Source of the DNA: an uncultured Eubacteriales bacterium
GTDB lineage: Bacteria; Bacillota; Clostridia; Oscillospirales; Oscillospiraceae
Length of the DNA stretch: 30,743 bases
Reading direction: 5' to 3'
Assembly (NCBI GenBank): GCA_900545925.1
Contig: URAZ01000039.1
Location: 1 to 30,743, forward strand
A program made the position numbers and the translations under genes. This document shows, piece by piece, positions 22,854-30,743 of this stretch. The notes beneath the pieces are model-generated. The model was not told the DNA's origin. It was given only the letters and a program-made list of their open reading frames with translations, and ran no database searches. Every line of letters begins with the position of its first letter. The stretch's first letter is position 1.

Positions 22854-23684
22854 ATGAGAGTAAGAAAAAAGCTGGGCGTGTGCTACGTCCTGATGGTGCT
22901 TCTGACAATCGCAATTGTGATCCCGATCATCTGGCTGGTCTTTATCTCTATGAAGCCGAACAGCGAGATCATGAACAATCCGCTCTCGCTGCCGAATGCG
23001 CTGGACTTTGGGAACTATGTATCCGCGCTGCAGACGCTGGATCTGTTCACGCTGTACAAAAATACGGCTTTTATCGCTGTCTGCTCGCTTGCTGTGGAGA
23101 TCGTCATTACGTTTTCCAGCGCCGTGGGCCTGACCCGGCTGTATTACCGCAGTGACGGTGTGCGCAGCGGCCTGCAGGGATTTTTGCAGCTGGGACTTGC
23201 GGTCAGCCCGTTTATCCTGCTGTTTCCGATCTATAAGATCAATAAATTCCTTGGTTTTAGCCAGCAGCTGTCGCTGATCCTGCCGTATATCGCAACATCC
23301 ATTTCCTTCAATACGCTGCTGTTTACTGCCTATCTCCGTACCGTACCCAAGGAGCTTGACGAGGCGGCGCTGATGGACGGCGTGAGCCTGTGGCAGCTGA
23401 TGACGAAGATTCTTGTGCCGATTGCAAAGCCGGTTCTGGCAACGGTGATCATATTCAACCTGCTGTATATCTGGAACGAATATCCGTTCGCCTCCATTAT
23501 GATTGAAAAGCCGGCCTATTACACCATTTCGCGCGGCATTGCGGCATTCCAGGGGCAGTACAATATCGATTATGGCGGCCTGGCCGCCTACAGCGTCATG
23601 GTGCTGCTGCCGGAGCTCGTATTCTACGGGATCTTCCAGCGCCATGTGGTCGACGGTATGACCGTCGGCGCCGTCAAGGGGTAA
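22854..23684 (+). CDS. Sugar ABC transporter permease, MalG type
   Basis: A 276-residue permease of the carbohydrate uptake family. The first helix contains LGVCYVLMVLLTIAIVIPII; the EAA loop is DEAALMDGVSLWQLMTKILV. ATG 22854 follows GAGAGGG at 6 bases and is preferred over the TTG at 22839. It starts 11 bases after the MalF-type gene. No ATP-binding subunit follows, so the complex must borrow a shared MsmK/MsiK-type ATPase encoded elsewhere. Confidence 0.93.
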   Translation: MRVRKKLGVCYVLMVLLTIAIVIPIIWLVFISMKPNSEIMNNPLSLPNALDFGNYVSALQTLDLFTLYKNTAFIAVCSLAVEIVITFSSAVGLTRLYYRSDGVRSGLQGFLQLGLAVSPFILLFPIYKINKFLGFSQQLSLILPYIATSISFNTLLFTAYLRTVPKELDEAALMDGVSLWQLMTKILVPIAKPVLATVIIFNLLYIWNEYPFASIMIEKPAYYTISRGIAAFQGQYNIDYGGLAAYSVMVLLPELVFYGIFQRHVVDGMTVGAVKG

Positions 23685-23699
23685 ACCCCAACACATACG

Positions 23700-23735
23700 C
23701 AAAGGGGATGCTGCCTTGGCAACATCCCCTTTTTG
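23700..23735 (+). terminator. Terminator of the transporter operon
   Basis: A stem formed by AAAGGGGATGCTGCC and GGCAACATCCCCTTT (one mismatch), with a TTTTT run, lies just after the last permease. The complementary A-run could also serve the convergent regulator gene. Confidence 0.8.
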
Positions 23736-23769
23736 TTCAGGGTGTATCTGAAACCTGTCTATGCATCCT

Positions 23770-24756
23770 TCAGCCGCAGCGTGTGCTGTCGCGCTCAATG
23801 AGCCTGACGCCAAGCGTCAGGTGGTACGAAGAAAAGCTGGGATCGTCGATCATTTTGACGATGATATCTGCTGCTGAACTGGCGATTTTTTCTGTGTTCT
23901 GCCAGACGGTTGTGATGGACGGCGTCACGATTTCTGAGAGAAATGTCCCGTCATAGCCGATGATTTTCAGCTGTTCCGGTACGCGCAGCTGCAGGGACAT
24001 GGCGGCGTTCAGCACAGCTGCCGCACAAAGATCGTTGCAGAAAATGCCGTCCGTTTCCGGATGCTCACGCAGAAGGCCGAGGACGATCTGCCGGTAATCG
24101 TGGAAGGTGTGCGAGTCACGGACCTGCTCATAGGAAAAGCAGTCCACCTGGTGCTTTGCCATGATATCGCGGAAAACCTGATGGCGGATATTCCAGGGTG
24201 CGTCGTCCTCGAATGAGCCGCCGATCTGGATCACGTGCCGGCAGCCGCAGCGCAGCAGACAATCGGCGGCCAGTGTGCCGCCCTGCACATGGTCGGAGGC
24301 GACATACGACGCCTCGTCGCGGATATGGCGGTCAATAGAGACGATCGGGAAGGAGAGGCTGGCGTAGTCCTGTTCGGTAAGCTTATAGTTGAAAATAATG
24401 GCTCCGTCGACACGATTGTTGTTGAGGAGCTTGATATAGTCCTGCGATGCACCGGAACTGAACGATGTGTTGCACAGCAGGATCTTGTATCCGCTTGCCT
24501 TGAGGAATTTCTCAAGGAAGGAAATCATTTCGGAGTAATAGGGATAGGTGATGGTCGGCACGACGACGCCGATCATGCCGGAGCGGCGCTTGAGCAGGTT
24601 GCGCGCATTCTCGTTGGGGTAGTAGTTGAGCTCCTTGACAGCGGCCTCGATGCGCTCGCGCGTCTGCTGGGAGATGTAGCCGCGATTGTTGAGCACGCGC
24701 GAGGCGGTTCCCTTGGACACGCCGGCGAGCTTTGCAACATCATCTAATTTTACCAT
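23770..24756 (-). CDS. LacI-family transcriptional regulator
   Basis: A 328-residue regulator. The N-terminal helix-turn-helix and hinge are at residues about 3-60 (LDDVAKLAGVSKGTASRVLN, then YYPNENARNLLKRRSGMIGV). The periplasmic-binding-like effector domain follows, with VVVPTITYPYYSEMISFLEK, GAIIFNYKLTE, FPIVSIDRHIRDEASYVASD and LKIIGYDGTFLSEIVTPSIT. It is convergent with the transporter operon and divergent from the activase operon. A half-operator lies in its own promoter region, so autoregulation is likely. The effector should be the transported sugar or a derivative. Confidence 0.94.
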   Translation of the reverse strand: MVKLDDVAKLAGVSKGTASRVLNNRGYISQQTRERIEAAVKELNYYPNENARNLLKRRSGMIGVVVPTITYPYYSEMISFLEKFLKASGYKILLCNTSFSSGASQDYIKLLNNNRVDGAIIFNYKLTEQDYASLSFPIVSIDRHIRDEASYVASDHVQGGTLAADCLLRCGCRHVIQIGGSFEDDAPWNIRHQVFRDIMAKHQVDCFSYEQVRDSHTFHDYRQIVLGLLREHPETDGIFCNDLCAAAVLNAAMSLQLRVPEQLKIIGYDGTFLSEIVTPSITTVWQNTEKIASSAADIIVKMIDDPSFSSYHLTLGVRLIERDSTRCG

Positions 24757-24775
24757 ATTCCATCCTCAATTCTCC

Positions 24776-24804
24776 AATGAATTATCGATTGTTATAGTAT
24801 TATA
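24776..24804. promoter_or_regulatory. Divergent LacI operator/promoter region
   Basis: ATTATCGATTGTTATA (24781-24796) repeats the core of the operator at 20451-20474 (ATAATCGATTGTCATA, 2 differences over 16 bases), although here only the right half of the palindrome is good. A minus-strand TATAAT (24804-24799) is a -10 candidate for the regulator gene. Binding here would influence both the regulator gene and the activase operon. Confidence 0.55.
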
Positions 24805-24871
24805 ACATACTTTTTTTGCAACTTCAATATGAACCCCTGCTGCGGCGGGGGGAAGAAACGGAGGCGGCGCC

Positions 24872-25786
24872 ATGCAGGAGCTGCTCATTACGAATATCCA
24901 GCGCATGTCGTTCCATGATGGACCCGGCATGCGGACCACCGTGTTTTTGAAGGGCTGCAATCTCCGCTGTGCCTGGTGCCACAACCCGGAGACACAAAAT
25001 CCGCAGCCGGAGCTGATCTTTCGCGCGCAGCGCTGCGTCCGGTGCGGAACCTGCGTGCACAGCTGCGCGTCCGGTGCGCGGACGATGGGGCCGGAGGGTC
25101 CGGTGCGGGATACGGCACGCTGCGTGGGCTGCGGCCGCTGCGCACAGGCCTGTCTCACCGGTGCCATTGATGTGGCGGGGCGCAGGATCTCCTGCCAGGA
25201 GCTGACAGAGCTGGTGCTGCGTGACGAGAAGATCTTCCGCACGACAGCCGGCGGCGTGACATGCTCCGGCGGGGAGCCGCTGCTGCAGGCAGACGCCGTG
25301 GCGGAGCTTCTGGGCGGGATGCATGCGCGCGGCCTGCATACATGCGTCGACACGGCGGGAAATGTCCCGTGGGAAGCCTTCGAGCAGGTGCTGCCGGTGA
25401 CGGATCTGTTTCTTTATGACGTGAAGGCATATTCGCCGCAGACGCACCGGCAGTGGACAGGCGTGGGGAACGAGCGGATTCTGGAGAACCTCCGGCGGCT
25501 CGCTGCACGCGCGGATATCTGGATCCGGATCCCGTTTGTGCCGGGCGTCAACACGGAGCAGATTGAGGACATCGGAAGGTTTTTAACACAGCTGCCGCGC
25601 GTGCGGCGGGTAGAAATTTTGCCATATCATACACTTGGAGCTGAAAAAAGCGCCGAGCTGAACCGCGTACAGCGGCAGTTTCCGGTGCCGGATGCGGCTG
25701 CCTGTGAAACTGCGGAGCAGACGCTCCGGATGCTTGGTCTGCCGGTGACGTCCGGCAGAGCACAGAAAAAGGGGGATAAGAAATAG
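24872..25786 (+). CDS. Glycyl radical enzyme activase (radical SAM, PflA-like)
   Basis: A 304-residue activating enzyme that installs the glycyl radical on its partner with S-adenosylmethionine. The radical SAM cluster motif is C29-x3-C33-x2-C36 in LKGCNLRCAWCHNPE. Two ferredoxin-type clusters follow (C55, C58, C61, C65 and C84, C87, C90, C94), which is usual for activases of dehydratase and decarboxylase enzymes but not of pyruvate formate-lyase. GGEPLLQ (133-139) is the SAM-contact motif. GGAGG lies 7 bases before ATG 24872. The stop is 1 base from the next gene, and the partner enzyme is two genes downstream. Confidence 0.95.
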   Translation: MQELLITNIQRMSFHDGPGMRTTVFLKGCNLRCAWCHNPETQNPQPELIFRAQRCVRCGTCVHSCASGARTMGPEGPVRDTARCVGCGRCAQACLTGAIDVAGRRISCQELTELVLRDEKIFRTTAGGVTCSGGEPLLQADAVAELLGGMHARGLHTCVDTAGNVPWEAFEQVLPVTDLFLYDVKAYSPQTHRQWTGVGNERILENLRRLAARADIWIRIPFVPGVNTEQIEDIGRFLTQLPRVRRVEILPYHTLGAEKSAELNRVQRQFPVPDAAACETAEQTLRMLGLPVTSGRAQKKGDKK

Positions 25787-25787
25787 A

Positions 25788-26807
25788 ATGAAGGGTCTTG
25801 TAGTAGAAGCGGCGGGGAAGATCTGCCTGCGGGAGGATCTGCCGCTGCCGGAGATAGACGCATATCAGGTCCTGTGCCGCAATGTGGGCTGTGGGATCTG
25901 CAATGGGACGGATATGCAGCTCATAAACGGGCAGATGCCGTTTATCCAGTATCCGTTCGTGCTGGGGCATGAGGCTGTCGGTCAGGTTGTGGCTGTGGGG
26001 GAAAAGGTGCGCAGCTTCCAAGAGGGGGACTATATCCTCCGCTCGGCGCTGCCTGGTCTGCCTGGCTATCACAGCTTCTGGGGTGGTTTTGCTGAGTACG
26101 GCGTGGCGGATGATTATGCTGCGCGTCTGGCCGATCACGCAGGCGCGGATATTGAGACGAGTACGCGGCAGCTGGTGCCGGCGGGGATAGATCCCGTGGA
26201 GGCAACCATGCTCATCACGCTCAAGGAGGTTGCCAGCGCCCTGCACCGGCTGCGGCTGCAGCCGGGACAGAACGTTGTGGTGGCAGGCTGCGGGCCAGTC
26301 GGCATTGCTATGGCGGCGCTGGCTAAATGCATGGGTGCCGGGAAGGTCGTGCTTGCAGGCCACCATCCGGCGCGCATCGCGGCGGCAAAGCGTCTGGGTG
26401 CGGATCTTGCCTTTGACACGCGGGAGCAGCCGCTGGCGGACACTGTGCGCGGCTATATGCCGGAGGGTGTGGATCTGTATATCGATGCGGTCGGCAACCC
26501 GAATCTTCTGATGGATGGGATGCGCCTGATCCGGCAGGAGGGCACGATCGGCCTGTACGGTCTCGGTCTGCGGGCGGACGCGGCGATCGACTGGTCACTG
26601 CTGCCGCACAACTGCATCCTGCAAACGGTGCAGTGGCCCATTGCTGCGCAGGAGAGCGCCGTGCACGACGAGGTCTGCGGCTATGTGACGAGCGGCAGGC
26701 TGCCGCTTCGCGAGTTCGTGACGCACAAGATCCCCGTGGAGGACTTCGCGGAGGGCTTACGGCTCGTCCGCGGCAGAGAAGGTATCAAGATCGCGCTGAC
26801 ATTCTGA
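25788..26807 (+). CDS. Zinc-dependent alcohol dehydrogenase (MDR family)
   Basis: A 339-residue medium-chain dehydrogenase. The catalytic zinc ligands are in GICNGTD (Cys38) and LGHE (His61, Glu62). The nucleotide-binding Rossmann motif is VVAGCGPVGIAMAAL (about 164-178). The four-cysteine structural zinc loop is absent; its place reads LRSALPGLPGYHSFWGGFAE. It lies between the activase and the glycyl radical enzyme, so it most likely reduces the aldehyde or ketone that enzyme forms, or oxidises a polyol to feed it. Cofactor preference is not clear from sequence. Confidence 0.9.
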   Translation: MKGLVVEAAGKICLREDLPLPEIDAYQVLCRNVGCGICNGTDMQLINGQMPFIQYPFVLGHEAVGQVVAVGEKVRSFQEGDYILRSALPGLPGYHSFWGGFAEYGVADDYAARLADHAGADIETSTRQLVPAGIDPVEATMLITLKEVASALHRLRLQPGQNVVVAGCGPVGIAMAALAKCMGAGKVVLAGHHPARIAAAKRLGADLAFDTREQPLADTVRGYMPEGVDLYIDAVGNPNLLMDGMRLIRQEGTIGLYGLGLRADAAIDWSLLPHNCILQTVQWPIAAQESAVHDEVCGYVTSGRLPLREFVTHKIPVEDFAEGLRLVRGREGIKIALTF

Positions 26808-26816
26808 GGGAGCACT

Positions 26817-29069
26817 ATGAACGACTGGAAACAAACGCAATTTGGAAAAGAATATGACGCATTCCGTCAGGAGTTGGACGACTATTACGCCGCTTACCCT
26901 ACGGACGTCAGCGCGCTGGAGCAGGAGCTGGACGAAAAAAGCCGCCTGCAGCCGCAGGCGGGCGCCATGGAGAAAAAAACGTGGATTTATGAGCTGGCAG
27001 CCGAAAAATGCCGGGTGAAGCTGTTCCGGCACTGCCCGTTCTATTTTGAGGTAGACACCGGTGCGCCGCGCAATCTGGCGGGATCGTGCTTTCCGCCGAT
27101 CCCGGGGCTTGGCAGCTGGCTGATGCGCCGCGACACCTCCGGGCTGGAGCAGGAGTTTCAGAACTGGATCGCGCCGTATGTGCAGGAGGATGCGCTGAAC
27201 TCGACGATGTACGTGGACTGCGCGCACCACGCGATGGGCGTCGGCAACGTGTTGCGCTATGGTCTGCGCGGACTGCAGCGGCAGGCGCAGGCACGCCTGC
27301 AGACGGAGACGGACGTGGAAAAGCAGACATTTCTGCGCTGCGTGATCCGGGCGGAGGACGCCGTGATGCGCCTGTGCGCACGCTTTGCCGATGAAGCGGA
27401 GCGCCTGTGCGGCACGGAGCGTGACCCGGTTGTCCAGGCTCGTCTTGCAAGGATTGCAATCAGCGCACGGCGCTGCCCGGCCGAGCCGGCAGAGACGTTT
27501 TTTGAAGCACTGAATACAATGCTGCTTTTAAAAGAGCTTGGCAACGGGCTGGAGTCGATGGGCTTTGCAATTCTGGGGCATGTCGACCGGGTGCTTGCGC
27601 CGTATTACGCGCGCGATGTGCAGCTTGGCAGATTGACCGCGGCGCAGGCGCAGGAGCTCGTCTATTGGTTCTGTGCCATGACAGATGCCAAGTGGGATCT
27701 GTCGCAGGCACTCTATGGAACAAACACGGCTATGAGCATCGGCGGCTGCGATGAGAACGGAACGCCGGTTTTCAACGATATCACAAGATGGGTGCTGCAG
27801 TGCTATCTGGACTGCGGACTGATTAACCCCAAAGTACAGGCACGCTTCGCGCCGGACGCGCCGGAGGAATACTATCAGCTTGTGGCGCAGCTTGCGGCCA
27901 GTGGCCGGAATGTGCTTTCAGTGTTCAATGACCGCACGATCATTGCCGCGCAGATGCGCATGGGCAAACAGGAGGCTGACGCCAGATTGTATCTCAATGG
28001 CGGCTGCCAGGAGGTTCTGCTTGCGGATACGGAGGTCAATTCACGCGCAACGTGCTATCTCAGTCCCTGCCGGTATCTTGAGATGATGCTGGAGCCGGAT
28101 GGAACGGTTTTTTTTGATCGGGAGCATATTGTTTCCTACGATGTGTTGGCTGCGCCGGATTTTGAGACGTTCTATCACCGTGTGATGCGGAACCTCTCTA
28201 TGATCGTCAACGCTGTGGCCTGGCATTATAACGGCTTTGAAAAGCGCTGGGCAGCTTATAATCCGTGCCCGTTCTTTTCCTCGACAATCACCGGCTGCAT
28301 CGAAAAGGCGCAGGATGTTTCGCAGGGCGGGGCAATCTATAACAACAGCGGCTTTGCGCTTGTCGGTCTTGCAGATTTTATTGATTCGCTCTACGCGATC
28401 AAAGAAGCGGTTTATGAGCAAAAACGCTACACGCTTGCAGAGCTGACCGCCATGCTGCGCAAAAACTACGAGGGCTGCGAGCTCGACCGGCTCTATCTAC
28501 AGAACAAGATTCCCAAGGTGGGGGCGGATACGGCGCAGATGAACGCGTTTGTGCGCCGCGTCACGCAGGATATCGCCGAGAGCATCAGCTGGATGCCAAA
28601 TGGCCGCGGCGGCCGGTATGAGGCGTCGATCTGGTCGTTTTATGGGTATGAGTGGATGAAAGCACACTGCGGCGCGCTGCCGGATGGGCGTCTGCGTGGA
28701 CAGTCGCTTTCCCGCGGGCTCAACCCGTCAGAGCGGACACCCGCAGAGCTCAGTGCCATTCTGCACACGATGGACGGTGTGGATTATGCGCAGTTCCCGC
28801 AGTCTGCGGTGGCGTATTTCTGTATGCCTGTTTCACTGGCGGACGACAACGTGCAGATCTGTGCAAGTCTGATCCGGTGCTTTTTGGCCTGCGGCGGCAG
28901 CGCGGTGGATTTTGACGTGTTGGACAGCGCCGCAATTGCCGACGCGCTGGAGCATCCGGAGCGCCATCAGCAGCTTGTCATCCGCGTCTGCGGCTACAGT
29001 GCGCGTTTTGTCGATCTGAGCCGGGAAATGCAGCTGGAGATTGCAGGCCGCGCCCAGAGAGCTGTGTAA
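26817..29069 (+). CDS. Glycyl radical enzyme of unknown substrate
   Basis: A 750-residue enzyme of the PFL/glycerol-dehydratase superfamily. The glycyl radical site is RVCGYSARFVDL with Gly726. The thiyl-radical cysteine is Cys397 in YLNGGCQEVLL, with Glu399 in the C-x-E arrangement of dehydratase-type members. The double-cysteine site of pyruvate formate-lyase is absent. The N-terminal half is shortened and diverged (PFYFEVDTGAPRNLAGSCFP; DCAHHAMGVGNVLRYGLRGL replaces the familiar GHTxPDY-like segment). The length is under the usual ~780-850. GGGAG precedes ATG 26817. By context it acts on a polyol, sugar or aglycone released by the fructosidase and pairs with the activase and dehydrogenase. 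The subfamily is not one that I can name. Confidence 0.9.
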   Translation: MNDWKQTQFGKEYDAFRQELDDYYAAYPTDVSALEQELDEKSRLQPQAGAMEKKTWIYELAAEKCRVKLFRHCPFYFEVDTGAPRNLAGSCFPPIPGLGSWLMRRDTSGLEQEFQNWIAPYVQEDALNSTMYVDCAHHAMGVGNVLRYGLRGLQRQAQARLQTETDVEKQTFLRCVIRAEDAVMRLCARFADEAERLCGTERDPVVQARLARIAISARRCPAEPAETFFEALNTMLLLKELGNGLESMGFAILGHVDRVLAPYYARDVQLGRLTAAQAQELVYWFCAMTDAKWDLSQALYGTNTAMSIGGCDENGTPVFNDITRWVLQCYLDCGLINPKVQARFAPDAPEEYYQLVAQLAASGRNVLSVFNDRTIIAAQMRMGKQEADARLYLNGGCQEVLLADTEVNSRATCYLSPCRYLEMMLEPDGTVFFDREHIVSYDVLAAPDFETFYHRVMRNLSMIVNAVAWHYNGFEKRWAAYNPCPFFSSTITGCIEKAQDVSQGGAIYNNSGFALVGLADFIDSLYAIKEAVYEQKRYTLAELTAMLRKNYEGCELDRLYLQNKIPKVGADTAQMNAFVRRVTQDIAESISWMPNGRGGRYEASIWSFYGYEWMKAHCGALPDGRLRGQSLSRGLNPSERTPAELSAILHTMDGVDYAQFPQSAVAYFCMPVSLADDNVQICASLIRCFLACGGSAVDFDVLDSAAIADALEHPERHQQLVIRVCGYSARFVDLSREMQLEIAGRAQRAV

Positions 29070-29080
29070 GGAGGGGCCAT

Positions 29081-30532
29081 ATGCGAAACGACGGAACGTA
29101 TCTTGCGCAGCTGCTGCAGGAGCAGCAGCGCCCGCATCCGATGCATATGCGCCAGCAGTATCATTTTATGGGCGGCCCGGGCTGGATCAACGATCCGAAC
29201 GGCCTGGTCTGGTACAAGGACGCGTATCACTTTTTCTATCAGTATAACCCGTTTGGCCTCACTTGGGGCGAGCCCTGCTGGGGTCACGCGGTGAGCCGGG
29301 ATCTGCTGCATTGGACGCAGCTGCCGCCGGCGCTTGTGCCAAGTGAGCCGTATGACATGTATGAACAGGGCGGCTGCTTCTCCGGCAGCGCGCTTGTTGT
29401 AGGGCAGAGGCTGTATCTTCTGTACACGGGCGTGTGTGAGAAGGATGGACACTGCGTGCAGGCGCAGTGTCTGGCTTGGAGTGACGATGGCGTCACGTTT
29501 CAAAAATATGAAAATAATCCGGTCGTCTGCGCGCCGGTGGGCGTTGATCCGGCAAATTTCCGCGATCCAAAGCTCTGGCGCGAGGCAGATGGGACATTCT
29601 ATTTTGTCTGCGGCGCAAGCCTGGAAGGGGATGGGGCAGCGCTGCTGTTTTCCTCACAGGATCTTTTCCAGTGGCAGTATCAGGGCGTGCTGGCCCGCAG
29701 CGAGGGGCGCTTCGGCACGATGTGGGAGTGTCCGGATCTGATTCCGCTTGGCAGGAAGCATATGCTCTGCGTTTCCCCGATGCATTGCCCGGCGTACCGC
29801 AATGTGTGCCTGGTCGGGACATTTTCACGCGAAGAGGGGAAGCTTCTGAATGTGGAGCCAGTCTGCCCGGACGCGGGGCCGGATTATTACGCGGCGCAGT
29901 CGTTTGTCGATGATCGGGGACAGTGCGTGCAGGTTGCCTGGGCCAATGGATGGGACTGGATGCCGCAGTTCCGGCGCTGGGGAGTGGCGGAGCAGGGCTT
30001 CTGGCGTGGCTGGTTCACATTGCCGCGCGTTGTGACAGAGGGCGCGGACAAACTGCCGCGGTTCCAGCCGCATCCGCAATTGGAAACGCTGCGCAAAAAG
30101 GTAATTCCGTGGGGCCGGAAGGAACTGACCGCACCATGGACGCTGCCGGATGCGGCAGAGACGGCGTGGGAGATTCTGCTTGAAATTCCGGCGCAGCAGC
30201 AGACCGGCGGGCTGCTGCTGCAGGTCGGCAACTGCTTTGCCCTGGAGCTCACGCTGGTGTCCCGGACGCTGCATGCGTATGTCAAAGATACCGGTGAACA
30301 GACAATGCAGGACTGCGGCACACTGCAGTTGGTGCCGGGCGCGCCGGTGCGGCTACAGGTGTTTTTGGATCGATGCTCTGCAGAAATTTTTGCAGATGGA
30401 AAATGTCTGTCTGTAAATGTTTTTGACACAGCACCGCTGCGCCCCGTCAGTCTGATCCCGCAGGGCGGGACTCTGCCGCTGCAGCTGCTGCAGGTGTGGC
30501 ATCTGCAGCATGTGATGGAGCCGCAGACCTGA
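29081..30532 (+). CDS. GH32 beta-fructosidase, intracellular
   Basis: A 483-residue glycoside hydrolase of family 32 (sucrose, fructan or fructoside hydrolysis). All three catalytic boxes are present: GWINDPNG (nucleophile Asp38), FRDPKLW (Asp162, transition-state stabiliser) and MWECPDL (acid/base Glu217). The five-bladed propeller occupies about residues 25-330, and a C-terminal beta-sandwich (LEIPAQQQTGGLLLQV; CSAEIFADGKCLSVNVF) is complete. There is no signal peptide, so it works in the cytoplasm on an imported substrate. The gene follows the radical enzyme by 11 bases, with GGAGGGG upstream. No phosphotransferase gene is near, so the substrate is probably unphosphorylated. Confidence 0.94.
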   Translation: MRNDGTYLAQLLQEQQRPHPMHMRQQYHFMGGPGWINDPNGLVWYKDAYHFFYQYNPFGLTWGEPCWGHAVSRDLLHWTQLPPALVPSEPYDMYEQGGCFSGSALVVGQRLYLLYTGVCEKDGHCVQAQCLAWSDDGVTFQKYENNPVVCAPVGVDPANFRDPKLWREADGTFYFVCGASLEGDGAALLFSSQDLFQWQYQGVLARSEGRFGTMWECPDLIPLGRKHMLCVSPMHCPAYRNVCLVGTFSREEGKLLNVEPVCPDAGPDYYAAQSFVDDRGQCVQVAWANGWDWMPQFRRWGVAEQGFWRGWFTLPRVVTEGADKLPRFQPHPQLETLRKKVIPWGRKELTAPWTLPDAAETAWEILLEIPAQQQTGGLLLQVGNCFALELTLVSRTLHAYVKDTGEQTMQDCGTLQLVPGAPVRLQVFLDRCSAEIFADGKCLSVNVFDTAPLRPVSLIPQGGTLPLQLLQVWHLQHVMEPQT

Positions 30533-30743
30533 TAAAAATTAAAAAAACGGAACAAACGATGGAAACGGCGCCGCAAATTGGCACTCATAACGCTTGTGCA
30601 TCCGGCAAAACTACGGGTGAAGGAAATCGAATCCGGTTTCCAAAACAAATTCAAGGAGATGCAAGAGTAGCCGAACACGCCATAGGTATGACCGAGAATT
30701 GCGCAGTCTTTCGCACTGAGCGTACGGAAAAGCCGCTCCAGTT
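30533..30743. other. Right-edge stretch without a supported gene
   Basis: A-rich after the GH32 stop. A short frame reads ALITLVHPAKLRVKEIESGF to a stop near 30670 and looks like a remnant. A minus-strand frame entering from the right edge (LERLFRTLSAKDCAILGHTY...) is open but has no start in view. I support neither. No clear terminator for the GH32 operon was found. Confidence 0.4.

Noticed and set aside
22812..23813. 333-codon minus-strand frame over the second permease
   Set aside because: It is a shadow frame; the plus strand has a full permease with an EAA loop, and the shadow's composition (Gln/Arg/His/Asp-rich) is typical of antisense reading.
29887..30678. Long minus-strand frame over the GH32 gene
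   Set aside because: It is a shadow of the complete GH32 gene, which carries all catalytic motifs on the other strand.
1..30743. CRISPR arrays, tRNA and rRNA genes
   Set aside because: No regularly spaced direct repeats, no tRNA-like T-arm/CCA patterns and no rRNA hallmarks were seen.

Overview
The window looks like chromosome of an anaerobic gut Clostridia, probably an Oscillospiraceae/Faecalibacterium-Subdoligranulum type. That is an inference from the gene families (glycyl radical enzyme, ATPase-less sugar ABC transporter, large serine recombinase with XRE regulators, IS66), from strong GGAGG ribosome sites and from the codon style. No rRNA or tRNA gene was seen. The left half (about 1-15,300) reads as an accessory, mobile-element-like region of mixed base composition. 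The right half (about 20,400-30,530) is visibly richer in G+C and holds a compact carbon-catabolism locus.

Region 1 (231-6186, minus strand) is a tightly overlapping eight-gene operon. It starts with a serine-recombinase paralogue that has lost its catalytic serine, followed by a 630-aa large serine recombinase. Next come a small protein, two proteins that share a domain with the recombinase C-terminus, two ParB-like proteins and a last small protein. Region 2 (6254-7345) is a control hub. Two divergent XRE-type regulators sit in the middle, each followed by a terminator-like hairpin and a related palindrome, and then by the promoter of an outward-facing operon. Region 3 (7438-13992, plus strand) is a cargo operon of ten genes. 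It has two unknown proteins, three different metallophosphoesterases, a Phd-like and a RelB/DinJ-like antitoxin-type protein without visible toxins, and three further unknown proteins. It ends against a convergent XRE gene (14326-14691), beyond which lie two short basic proteins (14803-15256).

Region 4 (15,560-20,208) carries a C69 dipeptidase with its own promoter and then a probable small-RNA gene (about 17593-17877) with a consensus-like promoter and an 18-bp terminator stem. After these come an IS66-family element cut off inside its transposase gene and a fragment of a membrane protein fused to the cut end.

Region 5 (20,411-30,532) is a LacI-controlled locus. A lipoprotein solute-binding protein and two MalF/MalG-type permeases (no ATPase gene) are followed by a convergent LacI gene. 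Divergent from LacI runs a tight operon of glycyl-radical-enzyme activase, zinc alcohol dehydrogenase, glycyl radical enzyme and an intracellular GH32 fructosidase. A near-perfect palindrome at the transporter promoter recurs, as a degenerate copy, in the LacI/activase intergenic region. One LacI regulator therefore probably controls both operons. The most economical reading is import of a fructose-containing glycoside, hydrolysis inside the cell, radical dehydration (or another radical cleavage) of one product, and reduction of the resulting carbonyl compound. The substrate cannot be read from the sequence, and this is the best candidate here for an undescribed pathway.
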